Source: Sodalis sp. dw_96
GTDB lineage: Bacteria; Pseudomonadota; Gammaproteobacteria; Enterobacterales; Enterobacteriaceae
Direction of reading: 5' to 3'
Assembly (NCBI RefSeq): GCF_018449575.1
Contig: NZ_JAAVUT010000001.1
Location: 62,001-126,000, forward strand
Length of the DNA stretch: 64,000 bases
The position numbers and the translations under genes are program-made. The notes under the pieces were generated by a model, which saw only the letters and a list, made by a program, of their open reading frames with translations, did no database searches and was not told the DNA's origin. Numbering within the stretch: position 1 is the stretch's first letter; every line of letters starts with the position of its first letter. Below are positions 54,793 to 63,004 of this stretch, piece after piece.

Positions 54793-56629
54793 ACGCCCTG
54801 CGCACGTTCTGTTGCAATCGGTATGGAAATGCAGCACCGCCAGACTTGCATCACTGCAAATCGCCTCCCCGCGCCCGATTTCCCTTAATGAGCCCACCGA
54901 CCGAGTCGCACCCTATATTTGGGCTAGCGTCAAGGCTTGCGCCCCAGGCAGCACTCTTGTCATTGTGCTGGCGACTCTGTTAGGCGCTATATGCAATATC
55001 GGCCAATCGTATTTTTTAGGGCAAATCACGGAAGTGGGGATGCTTGATGAGCGACGACAAGTGGTATTGCAACTTTTCTATCTTATCAGCCTTTGGCTGG
55101 CCGCGCCGTTGTTACACGTGGTGCAAAACCTCGCCGTGCTTTATTCCAGTCAAAATTTACGAATTGGCGTCACCGATCACCTGAGTGCCCGATTAATGTA
55201 TGCTCGACCGCAACAATTAGCGAACAATACGGTAGGTAATCTCGTTGAACGTATCGAATTGGTTTCGGTCAGTTTATCAGAGATAGTATGTACGTTGGCC
55301 GATACCGCGATCAAACTAATAGCAGTAGCGATATTGGCCAGCCTGGTGTTGACCAGCGCCTCGTGGCCTATTGCGCTGTTGGCCGCTGCCTGGATGATGT
55401 CGGCCTTTATGTTATCCAGCTATTTGGCTTATTCAGGTATGAGCATTGCTGAAGATGCAAGTGACGCCCATGCGCAGGTCATGGCTAATCTCAATGAAAT
55501 AGTGACCAACATACCGTTGATCCGAAGTTTTGTTGCCCATAAAACTGAAAGACATCGATTTAATCATTCGCTGCGCGCAGATTTGCTTGCCTGCCGCAAA
55601 GTACGTAGTTATTGGCTGTTTGTGCTGCTTATCGAAACGTCCTACAAATGGTTGTTCGGTATAGGCATAATAACTTATGCCTCGTTCCAGTACAGCACCG
55701 GTAGCCTGACGATACCCCAGTTGGTGACTATTGGGTCATTGATCATTATTCTTTCTTGGCATTTCGAATCGGTAGCATTTCACTTTGTCAATCTATTCGA
55801 TTCACTGGGTATTTTACGCGCAGGCATGCGGGAGCTTTCATCAATTCCCGTTGATTTGCCGAGTGGAAATAAACTGCCGACATTACCTGAACCGGGTAAG
55901 ATTATGCTGCGCAATGTGAGCGTAGGTCATCAGGGAATAACAGTACTAAAGGAGATCAGCCTTTGCATTGAACCAGGCAGCAGAGTGGGAATCGTGGGTC
56001 CGTCGGGATCGGGTAAATCGACGTTATTGGCGGTGCTGCGAGGCGATTTGCAACCTGATCAGGGCACCGTCGAACTTCATGGTCTGCCTTTATCAACATG
56101 CCAATCCTCACTTTTCGCAACTTTATGTAGTGAAGCGCTACAAAATGCCTTGATGTTTAATCGCTCTGTTTTAGACAATATTAATTATGGTCAGGATCCA
56201 TGCCATACTCAAAAGATTATGCAGACAGCCTCAATCGCGCAAGTCAATCGTCTCATAAATAATCTTCCCCACGGCCTGGACACGATTATTGGAGAGCGTG
56301 GCGCGGTACTTTCCACGGGTGAACGTCAACGAATCAATATTGCACGGGCGCTGTTAAAAAGCTGCCCATTACTTATTTTTGATGAGGCAACATCTTCAGT
56401 GGATGCTATTTCTGAAGCCAGAATCATCGATTACCTTATTCATCGACGTGATAGCACTGTGTTGGTTGTAAGCCATCGAATAGCCAGCATGCGCAATTTT
56501 GACCAGATTGTATTGCTCGATCAGGGCCGAATCGTAGATATAGGACGATTTGATGAATTGTTAGCCCGCAACGAATTATTTCAAGCATTAATGCAACATA
56601 ATGAAAATGTTGAAAATATCTATAATTAA
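54779..56629 (+). CDS. ABC exporter (fused membrane and ATPase domains)
   Basis: 616 residues from TTG 54779, whose AGGAGG seven bases upstream decides the start inside the previous gene. The N-terminal half has six hydrophobic helices (first: LVIVLATLLGAICNIGQSYF). The C-terminal ATPase has Walker A GPSGSGKST (residues 407-415), signature LSTGERQ (511-517; usually LSGGQ), Walker B LLIFDEATSS (D535, E536) and the switch His in VVSHR. It is a homodimeric MsbA/McjD-type exporter. No C39 peptidase domain is present, so it does not itself cleave a leader. Probable role: export of the finished peptide and self-protection. Confidence 0.85.
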   Translation: MNQSKRPAHVLLQSVWKCSTARLASLQIASPRPISLNEPTDRVAPYIWASVKACAPGSTLVIVLATLLGAICNIGQSYFLGQITEVGMLDERRQVVLQLFYLISLWLAAPLLHVVQNLAVLYSSQNLRIGVTDHLSARLMYARPQQLANNTVGNLVERIELVSVSLSEIVCTLADTAIKLIAVAILASLVLTSASWPIALLAAAWMMSAFMLSSYLAYSGMSIAEDASDAHAQVMANLNEIVTNIPLIRSFVAHKTERHRFNHSLRADLLACRKVRSYWLFVLLIETSYKWLFGIGIITYASFQYSTGSLTIPQLVTIGSLIIILSWHFESVAFHFVNLFDSLGILRAGMRELSSIPVDLPSGNKLPTLPEPGKIMLRNVSVGHQGITVLKEISLCIEPGSRVGIVGPSGSGKSTLLAVLRGDLQPDQGTVELHGLPLSTCQSSLFATLCSEALQNALMFNRSVLDNINYGQDPCHTQKIMQTASIAQVNRLINNLPHGLDTIIGERGAVLSTGERQRINIARALLKSCPLLIFDEATSSVDAISEARIIDYLIHRRDSTVLVVSHRIASMRNFDQIVLLDQGRIVDIGRFDELLARNELFQALMQHNENVENIYN

Positions 56630-56783
56630 GCGATTCCGAGTTGCAGGAAGATGGTAAGCGCGAGAGCCCCATTGGGCGTAGTAATGCAGCTAACGTACCC
56701 GCAACGTGAAGGATGACGGGTATATAACGCTAAATGCCAAACTTATCCCAGCTGAAAGGTCAGGAAGAATTGGAGTTATTAAA

Positions 56784-58058
56784 ATGCGAATAGACCTCAT
56801 CGAGCAATATCAAATACACCCGCATATCGCATATTTGGCCTTAGCCGACGGGCGGGTAGAAATCAGTTTGCCTCTAAGTTCCAAGCGGCTTAGGGTCGCA
56901 TCCAATATCGCTTTTATTATTAAAGGGTTTTCTCCTACATTGATTCAAGCAAAAGAAGCGTTTATTCATCCATTGGGATTGCAAGTATTCGCAACGTTAG
57001 TCAAATATATGTTTATACTGCCTGCTGACGAGATTGGGTTTTTGAGCAGCGGTGTGAGCGTTGCTGTGAAATACCCAGCTGGCTGTCCTATGGATTTTTA
57101 CGGTATAGATGATCTTATTGAAAGGGACGTTGTTTTATTGCATGCCCCGTTGTCAACATCAATCACCACCGATTTATCGGTTGCAGGCGGGGGGCGTAGG
57201 GTGAGAAGCCATCTGGCGCAGATGTTAGCCCATCCTAATGGCTTAAAGAGCCGACCGGGAGTCCTGTTAGATGCTGATTTTGGCGAGAGTTTGGCGCTGA
57301 AACAATTACGCTTGTTCGATTTAGGCGACATTGTTTTTCAACCCACTAAAGATAATGTCGACACCGTCGGCAAGCGAGTATCCTACCTGATCCAGAAAAT
57401 TACGTCTCAGGGAGCGTATCCCGTGATATTAGGAGGCGACCATACATTGGCTTACTACAGTATCCAAGCGTTGTCGCACAATTATCCTAAACTAGGGGTA
57501 ATGCAATTTGATGCACATTCAGATCTTTACTCGGTCGGTGCAGCTTGCGATGAGCAGTTGAATCATGCAAATGTTATGCATTGGGTAAGGCGTATGCAAC
57601 ATGTCCAAAGTTTGTGGCAGATCGGCATACGGGATGTATTTCATCAACCAACAGAAGGTTTTACATTGCAAAAAGCGCCGCGTATTCAAACGTTATCTGC
57701 CTATGAAGCGGAAACGGCTGGATATGCGCGGATGTACGCGGCATTGAATCCAAACGTACCTTGGTTTATAAGCTTTGATGTGGATGTCCTGGCTGGCAGT
57801 GAACCTCCTGACACAGCAACTCCCGTTCTCGGCGGATTGAATTTTTACTCCATTTTGTCCTGTTTCGAATATCTCTTTAGCCATTATCGCATCATTGGCA
57901 TGGAGTTTGTCGAGATCGGCGATGCGGCTCAGGGGGCCCATGGTGCTTCAGCCGTTGTGGCGCGTTTAATCAGCCGCTTTTTATTCAGTCTTCGTCAAAC
58001 AACGGCTATCGGACAAAATCTTTACATTCCAGGCGATAATGTAAATTCATTTTCTTGA
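56784..58058 (+). CDS. Arginase/agmatinase-fold enzyme, candidate peptide arginase
   Basis: 424 residues from ATG 56784, chosen for GGAG eight bases upstream; GTG 56706 would add 26. All six manganese ligands of the ureohydrolase fold are present: H220 in LGGDHT, D243, H245 and D247 in FDAHSD, D332 and D334 in SFDVDV. NHANVMHW fits the guanidino-site segment. The first ~140 residues are extra relative to arginase (~300). The early part (about 10-85) reads like a PqqD-type beta-beta-beta-helix unit ending LVKYMFILPADE, possibly a leader-binding element. Known precedent: OspR-type peptide arginases turn Arg into ornithine in ribosomal peptides. An arginine-rich candidate precursor five genes earlier supports the same here. 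Confidence 0.75.
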   Translation: MRIDLIEQYQIHPHIAYLALADGRVEISLPLSSKRLRVASNIAFIIKGFSPTLIQAKEAFIHPLGLQVFATLVKYMFILPADEIGFLSSGVSVAVKYPAGCPMDFYGIDDLIERDVVLLHAPLSTSITTDLSVAGGGRRVRSHLAQMLAHPNGLKSRPGVLLDADFGESLALKQLRLFDLGDIVFQPTKDNVDTVGKRVSYLIQKITSQGAYPVILGGDHTLAYYSIQALSHNYPKLGVMQFDAHSDLYSVGAACDEQLNHANVMHWVRRMQHVQSLWQIGIRDVFHQPTEGFTLQKAPRIQTLSAYEAETAGYARMYAALNPNVPWFISFDVDVLAGSEPPDTATPVLGGLNFYSILSCFEYLFSHYRIIGMEFVEIGDAAQGAHGASAVVARLISRFLFSLRQTTAIGQNLYIPGDNVNSFS

Positions 58059-58112
58059 CAGTCTGACTGCCATTTTTGGCGTATGTGTCGACATCCCTTC
58101 GAGCGTTAAGCG

Positions 58113-59354
58113 TTAAAAGAAACCGCCCCCCAGCGGGGGACGTTCGCCATTCAGCGCGTAGGCGCCCACGACCTGCAATTTATAATCCAGCGGATTGTGC
58201 CCCAGCAGGGTTCTGATATTGCGCCAATGCCGGTCGAAATTGAACGCGCGGCTGGTGGCGGAACCGCCGCCGGTGTCGAAAATGCCGGTGGCGGCGGCCT
58301 GCGCAAGCTCACCGATGACCGCTTGTGCCTGGGCGGTGGCGAGAGCCGATTCCAGTAACAGCCGATCGGTGTCGGGGCTGTGTTGCACAATGCCGTTAAA
58401 CGCCACATCAAGACGTCCGGCGGCGGCATCCAGGAGCACGTCGACAGCCAATGACCGGGCGGAAATCAGGCCGACGTTGCGCTGGATAAACATATCGTCC
58501 ACCGCCCGGTCGACATGGCCATGGGTGATGGGCCGGGCGGCTTCCCGCACATAGGCAACGGCGTCGGACAGGACATTGCGAACGATGCCTGCTTGGCAGG
58601 CGGCAAGATAGATCTGACGAAAGGTGGCGGCGTGGCGTCCGGCATGGTCCGTGGGTTCCGGGCTATCCCGCCACTGGATTTCTTCCGCCGCGACGGCTAC
58701 CTGTTCCAGGATGATACTGCCGCTTGATGTCAGTCTCTGCCCCATGCCGTCCCAATCGTCCTGTATCAGGACCCCGAGGCGATTGGCCTCTATTTCCACG
58801 GCGGCGGGCCTGCAGTTTTCATCCACGGCGCTGATAAACAGACGATCGGCAAAGGCCGCTCCCGTGGCATAATATTTATGTCCGTCGAGACGATAGCCCG
58901 CGCCCTGGCGCGTCAGCCGGGTGCGGATTTCGCCGGGGCGCGCCGTGCCAAGCTCCGTATGCGCGCCGCCGTAGAGATCGCCTCGCAATATCGACGTTAG
59001 ATAGGGTTGCAGGCGCTCGGGCGGCGCCAGCAACAGGGTTTCGACGAAATTGAAATGCGAGCGCAACGCGTGGGCCACGTTGGAATCGCCGGCGGCAAGC
59101 CGGCTTACGGCCGACAAGGTCTCGCGTACCGATGCTCCCGGCCCGCCCAGTGCGATGGGTATCCTCAGCGTGCCGATCCGGGCGGCCCGAATCAGTGAAA
59201 ACGCCTCATGAGGCAGGATGCGCTCGCGGTCCCGTCTGGCGGCCTCCTTGCCGATACTGGCCGCGATGTCCTCCACCTGTAAAAGCATGGCATCCAGACG
59301 GGCGGCGGGCCGGTTGCCGCGGGTAAATTCCTTGAAGGTGCTGGTTGAATCCAC
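58113..59354 (-). CDS. Acyl-CoA dehydrogenase-fold flavin monooxygenase (SfnB/DszC-like)
   Basis: 413 residues from GTG 59354, which has AGGAG seven bases upstream; the open frame 11 codons earlier has none. The fold is acyl-CoA dehydrogenase-like: ARIGTLRIPIALGGPGASV at the N-terminus, GGAHTELGTARPGE, GYRLDGHKYYATGAAFADRL in the middle domain and a helical end GGGSATSRAFNFDRHWRNIR. The last motif is typical of the SfnB/DszC group, which uses reduced flavin to oxidise organosulfur compounds rather than acyl-CoA. It lies just downstream of a SsuA/NMT1-like gene, which supports sulfur scavenging. Confidence 0.8.
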   Translation of the reverse strand: MDSTSTFKEFTRGNRPAARLDAMLLQVEDIAASIGKEAARRDRERILPHEAFSLIRAARIGTLRIPIALGGPGASVRETLSAVSRLAAGDSNVAHALRSHFNFVETLLLAPPERLQPYLTSILRGDLYGGAHTELGTARPGEIRTRLTRQGAGYRLDGHKYYATGAAFADRLFISAVDENCRPAAVEIEANRLGVLIQDDWDGMGQRLTSSGSIILEQVAVAAEEIQWRDSPEPTDHAGRHAATFRQIYLAACQAGIVRNVLSDAVAYVREAARPITHGHVDRAVDDMFIQRNVGLISARSLAVDVLLDAAAGRLDVAFNGIVQHSPDTDRLLLESALATAQAQAVIGELAQAAATGIFDTGGGSATSRAFNFDRHWRNIRTLLGHNPLDYKLQVVGAYALNGERPPLGGGFF

Positions 59355-59402
59355 TGGCTTTCTCCTGAACGATCCATTCGTGAACACGGTTTTTTTTGCG
59401 TT

Positions 59403-60326
59403 TCATCCCGCCCGGAGCACAAGAGGCCGGACGCTGGGCTGTGGCTGATAACGCAGGTCGAGTACCTCGTCCAGCGATAACCGCCGCGCCGTCGAGCCGA
59501 TGCGGTATTGCAGGTCGAGCGCCCGTTCCAGGCCGGGAATGTCGATTTGTCCGTCGAAATGGAAAAGCGGCCATTCATTCTTGATGGAGTTACGTGCGAT
59601 ATCGATGTCCACACCGTACAGTTTTTGGTAAAAAGAGAGCCACTCATCCGGATTATCCAGGGCGTAATGGGCGGTTTGCCGTATAACTTCAAGGACATCC
59701 CGCAGCAAAGCGGGCTCACGTTCAATAAAGTCCTGACCGGCGATTTGTATGCTCCACTGGATGGACGGAACGTCGGCCAGTTTTTGCGGTGCGCCCCAGG
59801 AACGGGCGACGCCGCTGCGTTCGCCGAGCGAAAGATAGGGCTCCCCTGACAGCAGGCCCGCAATCTCGCCGGCTTTCAGCAACTCAAGCTGCCTGTCCAT
59901 GTCCCCGCCCAGATACCTGAACGTCACATCCTGATCAGGATCGACGCCGTTTTGTTCCAGAATATCGCGCAGATACCAGTAACCGCAGCTGCCGCGGGAT
60001 AATGCCGCGACGGTTTTACCCTTGAAGTCGTCCCAGTGAGTGATATCGGCACGGGCGATAAGGAAAAACGCCAGCCCGCGGTCCAGCGAACTGCCGACGA
60101 TGCGAATGCGTTTACCCTCGCCGATAGCCGTCAGGCCCGGCGGCGTGCCGACTTCGCCGATATGCACTTCGCCGCTCTCGACGGCGGCGGCCATTTCCGG
60201 TCCGCCGTAGACTTCCTTGATGGTCAAATCAATGCCTTCCCGGGCAAAAAAGCCGGCCTGGGCGCCGAAGCGGCTTAACACCGCGGCATGGCGGGTAACT
60301 GAACCATAAATAACAGAACGTGACAT
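59403..60326 (-). CDS. SsuA/NMT1-like solute-binding-fold protein without signal peptide
   Basis: 307 residues. Family marks are FFAREGIDLTIKEVYGGPEM, VESGEVHIGEVGTPPGLTAI and FKGKTVAALSRGSCGYWYLR. The fold binds sulfonates, thiamine precursors or similar ligands. The start is firm (GGAGAGAG ahead of ATG 60326) yet the protein begins directly with MSRSVIYGSV, i.e. no signal peptide. It is therefore cytoplasmic, or was truncated at its N-terminus. Its usual ABC partners are absent; a sugar-type ABC transporter is adjacent instead. It may be a ligand sensor or enzyme for the flavin monooxygenase substrate. Confidence 0.75.
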   Translation of the reverse strand: MSRSVIYGSVTRHAAVLSRFGAQAGFFAREGIDLTIKEVYGGPEMAAAVESGEVHIGEVGTPPGLTAIGEGKRIRIVGSSLDRGLAFFLIARADITHWDDFKGKTVAALSRGSCGYWYLRDILEQNGVDPDQDVTFRYLGGDMDRQLELLKAGEIAGLLSGEPYLSLGERSGVARSWGAPQKLADVPSIQWSIQIAGQDFIEREPALLRDVLEVIRQTAHYALDNPDEWLSFYQKLYGVDIDIARNSIKNEWPLFHFDGQIDIPGLERALDLQYRIGSTARRLSLDEVLDLRYQPQPSVRPLVLRAG

Positions 60327-60357
60327 AGTCTCTCTCCAGGTAAAAAAACACGGTTAT

Positions 60358-61941
60358 TTACTGAACGGGTGGCGGCGGGTCGATGGCCATGGCGCCGTTG
60401 ATTATTCGGTCCTCGCTGAAGTCCTCCAGGGGGATGCGGTCGGTAATGCGTCCGCCGGCGACGGTGATAATGCGGTGGCTGATGCCCATGATTTCCGGCA
60501 TTTCCGAGGAGATAACCAGCACCGCCAGTCCTTGCTCGGCCAGGGCGGCTATCAGGGTATGGATTTCCGCTTTGGCGCCGACATCGATTCCTCGGGTGGG
60601 TTCATCCAGGATAAGCAGGCGCGGGGATAGCGAGAGCCAGCGGGCGATCACCACCTTTTGCTGATTACCGCCGCTCAATGTGGCGGTTTCCTGCCCCGGT
60701 CCGGCGGCGCTGATCCGTAATGTCTTGCGATAGGACTCGTAAATGGCGGTTTCGGTGGCGCGCCGGATAAACCCGAAGCGGGAGAGCTTATCCAACTGAG
60801 CGAGCATGATATTGTCCCGTGCCCCGAGGGCGGGAATCAGTCCTTGTCGTTTTCGGTCTTCCGGCACCAGCGCCATGCCGAGTCGGATGGCATCGCGACT
60901 GTGACGGATGTCCTGTAAATGACCTTGCCAGAATACCCGGCCGGAGGATTTTGCCAGCATGCCGAACAGAGATTCCGCGATCTCGGAACGGCCGGAGCCT
61001 ATCAGGCCGTACAGCCCGACCACTTCGCCGGTACGTACGGAAAAGCTGACGTTATCGACCCGGCCGGGGATGCTGAGATTTTCCACCCGCAGGATTTCCG
61101 TGCCCGGCGTCGATTTGGCGCGGACAAAAAAATGGCTGAGGGGACGGCCGATCATAAGCCGGGTTACCTCATGTTCATGGGTCTGGGCCGTTTCAAGTAC
61201 GCCGGTCACCGCACCGTCGCGCAGCAGGGTAATTCGCTCGGTAATGGCGAAAATCTCGCGCATTTTATGCGAGATATAGACCGTGCTGACCCCCTGTTTT
61301 TTCAGGCGGCCGATAGTGGCGAACAACCGGTCGGCTTCCTGGTGGGTCAGCGAGGCCGTCGGTTCGTCAAAGATCACGATGGAGGATTCAAAGGCGAGGG
61401 CCCGGGCTATCTCCACCTGTTGCTGTTGCGCCACCGACAGGGCGCCCACCAAGGTGTCGGCCTCGATGTCGCAGCCAAGCAGCGCTAAGACCCGGCGGGC
61501 ATTGGCGAACAGCGCCGGCCAGTCGACACGTGAAAATGAACGCAATGGCAGCGCGCCAAGATAGATATTCTCGGCCACCGTTAATTCCGGCACTACCGAT
61601 AGCTCCTGATGCACCAGCAGAATACCCTGCCTTTTCGCCGACAGGGGATTGTCCAGGAGGACCGTTTCGCCACGCAGGCTGATACTCCCCTGGTCGGGCT
61701 GGTAGATGCCGGCCAGGATTTTCATCAGCGTGGATTTACCGGCGCCGTTCTCGCCGCAGACCCCATGGATCTCGCCGTAGCGCAGATCAAAATCCGCCGC
61801 GTCCAGCGCGCGCACTCCGGGGAAATGTTTGGTTATTCCACGGGCCTGCAGGATACAGTGCCGTCCGGTCTGGCTGATGGCAGGGCCGCTGATGTTCGGA
61901 TGAGACTGCGGCCTCGGCGGAATATAGGACCCGTCGCTCAT
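60358..61941 (-). CDS. Sugar ABC transporter ATP-binding protein (RbsA/XylG-type)
   Basis: 527 residues, two fused ATPase domains as in RbsA, MglA and XylG. Domain 1 has CGENGAGKSTLMKIL (Walker A), LSVAQQQQVEIARAL (signature) and VIFDEPTASL (Walker B). Domain 2 has GLIGSGRSEIAESL, a degenerate Walker A, LSGGNQQKVVIARWL and LILDEPTRGIDVGAK. It energises import by the adjacent permease. A ~25-residue N-terminal arm before HCILQARGITKHFPG is unusual but may be an alternative start. Confidence 0.9.
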   Translation of the reverse strand: MSDGSYIPPRPQSHPNISGPAISQTGRHCILQARGITKHFPGVRALDAADFDLRYGEIHGVCGENGAGKSTLMKILAGIYQPDQGSISLRGETVLLDNPLSAKRQGILLVHQELSVVPELTVAENIYLGALPLRSFSRVDWPALFANARRVLALLGCDIEADTLVGALSVAQQQQVEIARALAFESSIVIFDEPTASLTHQEADRLFATIGRLKKQGVSTVYISHKMREIFAITERITLLRDGAVTGVLETAQTHEHEVTRLMIGRPLSHFFVRAKSTPGTEILRVENLSIPGRVDNVSFSVRTGEVVGLYGLIGSGRSEIAESLFGMLAKSSGRVFWQGHLQDIRHSRDAIRLGMALVPEDRKRQGLIPALGARDNIMLAQLDKLSRFGFIRRATETAIYESYRKTLRISAAGPGQETATLSGGNQQKVVIARWLSLSPRLLILDEPTRGIDVGAKAEIHTLIAALAEQGLAVLVISSEMPEIMGISHRIITVAGGRITDRIPLEDFSEDRIINGAMAIDPPPPVQ

Positions 61942-62008
61942 GTTCGGTTTACCTGTTTATGGTTTTCAGCGGCGGGTTCCCCATGAACCGCGCCGCATAA
62001 TTTACGGT

Positions 62009-63004
62009 TCAATAGGTCGGGCGCGGCGTCTGGTCGATGTTTTTCAAGGTGTAGGCCGGGGTGTCGTAATATTGCTCTTTGGCTACCTGCTGCCCTTCAG
62101 CCACTTCGATGGCGGTTTTCAGGGCGAGGCGTGAAGCATCATTGGGCTGCATCAGCACTGAGCCATAGAAATAGCCGCCTTTCTTGATTTCTTCGTATCC
62201 TTCGAGCTGCGAGGCGCCGGAGGTGATTTTGATGTGATCCGGTTTAATGCGGCCGGCCTGGACCGCGGCTTTGATGGCGGTAAGGGCGCCCAGCGCCATA
62301 TCATCGTCATTGGCGCATACCCCGTCGATTTTATTGCCGAACCGGGTAATGAACGCTTCCATGATGGATTGGGCCTTCTCACGTTTGAAGTTGGCCGGTT
62401 GCGCGTCCAGCAGCGTCACTCCCGGATTTTCGGACAGGGCTTTGCGGCAGCCTTTCTCACGCAAATCGCCGGATTCGGTGCCGGGGGTGCCGCTGATGAT
62501 AACGATATTGGCTTTGTCGCCCAGTTGGTCAATCAGCATTTTTCCCGACAGATAACCGGTTTTGAAATGATCCGGACCGGTCCAGGCGGTGACATATTGT
62601 GCGCCGGAGGGGGCGACGCGCCCGTTTGACAGCACCACGGGAATCCCGGCGGCGTGGGCCTCTCCAAGGGATGAAACGATGGCCTGGTTGTTCAGGGGCA
62701 GGGCAATGACCGTATCGACGCTCTGGGCCACCAGATCGCGGATATCATTGCTTTGTTTCAATACATCCGCCTGAGAATCCAGCACGATGGTTTTGACGCC
62801 CAGTTCCTTGGCATAATCACGGAAACTCTGCTCATAGGCCGCGCTCCAGGGGTCAAGCAAAGGAAACGACAGGCCGATAACTACCTGATCGAGCGGCTTC
62901 TTAAGCGGTTGCCGCAGCCAGTCGGGCTGGTCCGCCGCCATGGCGATAGACGCTGATGCCGTCATGAGCGCCGCGGCCAGGGCAAGGAGGTTAAAGGGTT
63001 TCAT
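62009..63004 (-). CDS. Sugar ABC transporter substrate-binding protein (RbsB-type)
   Basis: 331 residues from ATG 63004, preceded by AGGAGAG; a TTG one codon earlier is also open. A signal peptide is clear (MKPFNLLALAAALMTASASI, cut after AMA), so it is periplasmic. The two-lobe sugar-binding core has VVIGLSFPLLDPWSAAYEQS, VIALPLNNQAIVSSLGEAHA, ANIVIISGTPGTESGDLREK and GVCANDDDMALGAL. The ligand is some monosaccharide or polyol, not decidable here. Its start overlaps the end of the permease gene by 14 bases. Confidence 0.88.
   Translation of the reverse strand: MKPFNLLALAAALMTASASIAMAADQPDWLRQPLKKPLDQVVIGLSFPLLDPWSAAYEQSFRDYAKELGVKTIVLDSQADVLKQSNDIRDLVAQSVDTVIALPLNNQAIVSSLGEAHAAGIPVVLSNGRVAPSGAQYVTAWTGPDHFKTGYLSGKMLIDQLGDKANIVIISGTPGTESGDLREKGCRKALSENPGVTLLDAQPANFKREKAQSIMEAFITRFGNKIDGVCANDDDMALGALTAIKAAVQAGRIKPDHIKITSGASQLEGYEEIKKGGYFYGSVLMQPNDASRLALKTAIEVAEGQQVAKEQYYDTPAYTLKNIDQTPRPTY

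Noticed and set aside
56652-56783. Small frames (MVSARAPLG..., MPNLSQLKG...) between the exporter and arginase-like genes, considered as extra precursors.
   Set aside because: They are 19-21 codons, without good start sites, and lack the Arg triplets or any resemblance to the 47-residue precursor. The region more likely is only an untranslated spacer.
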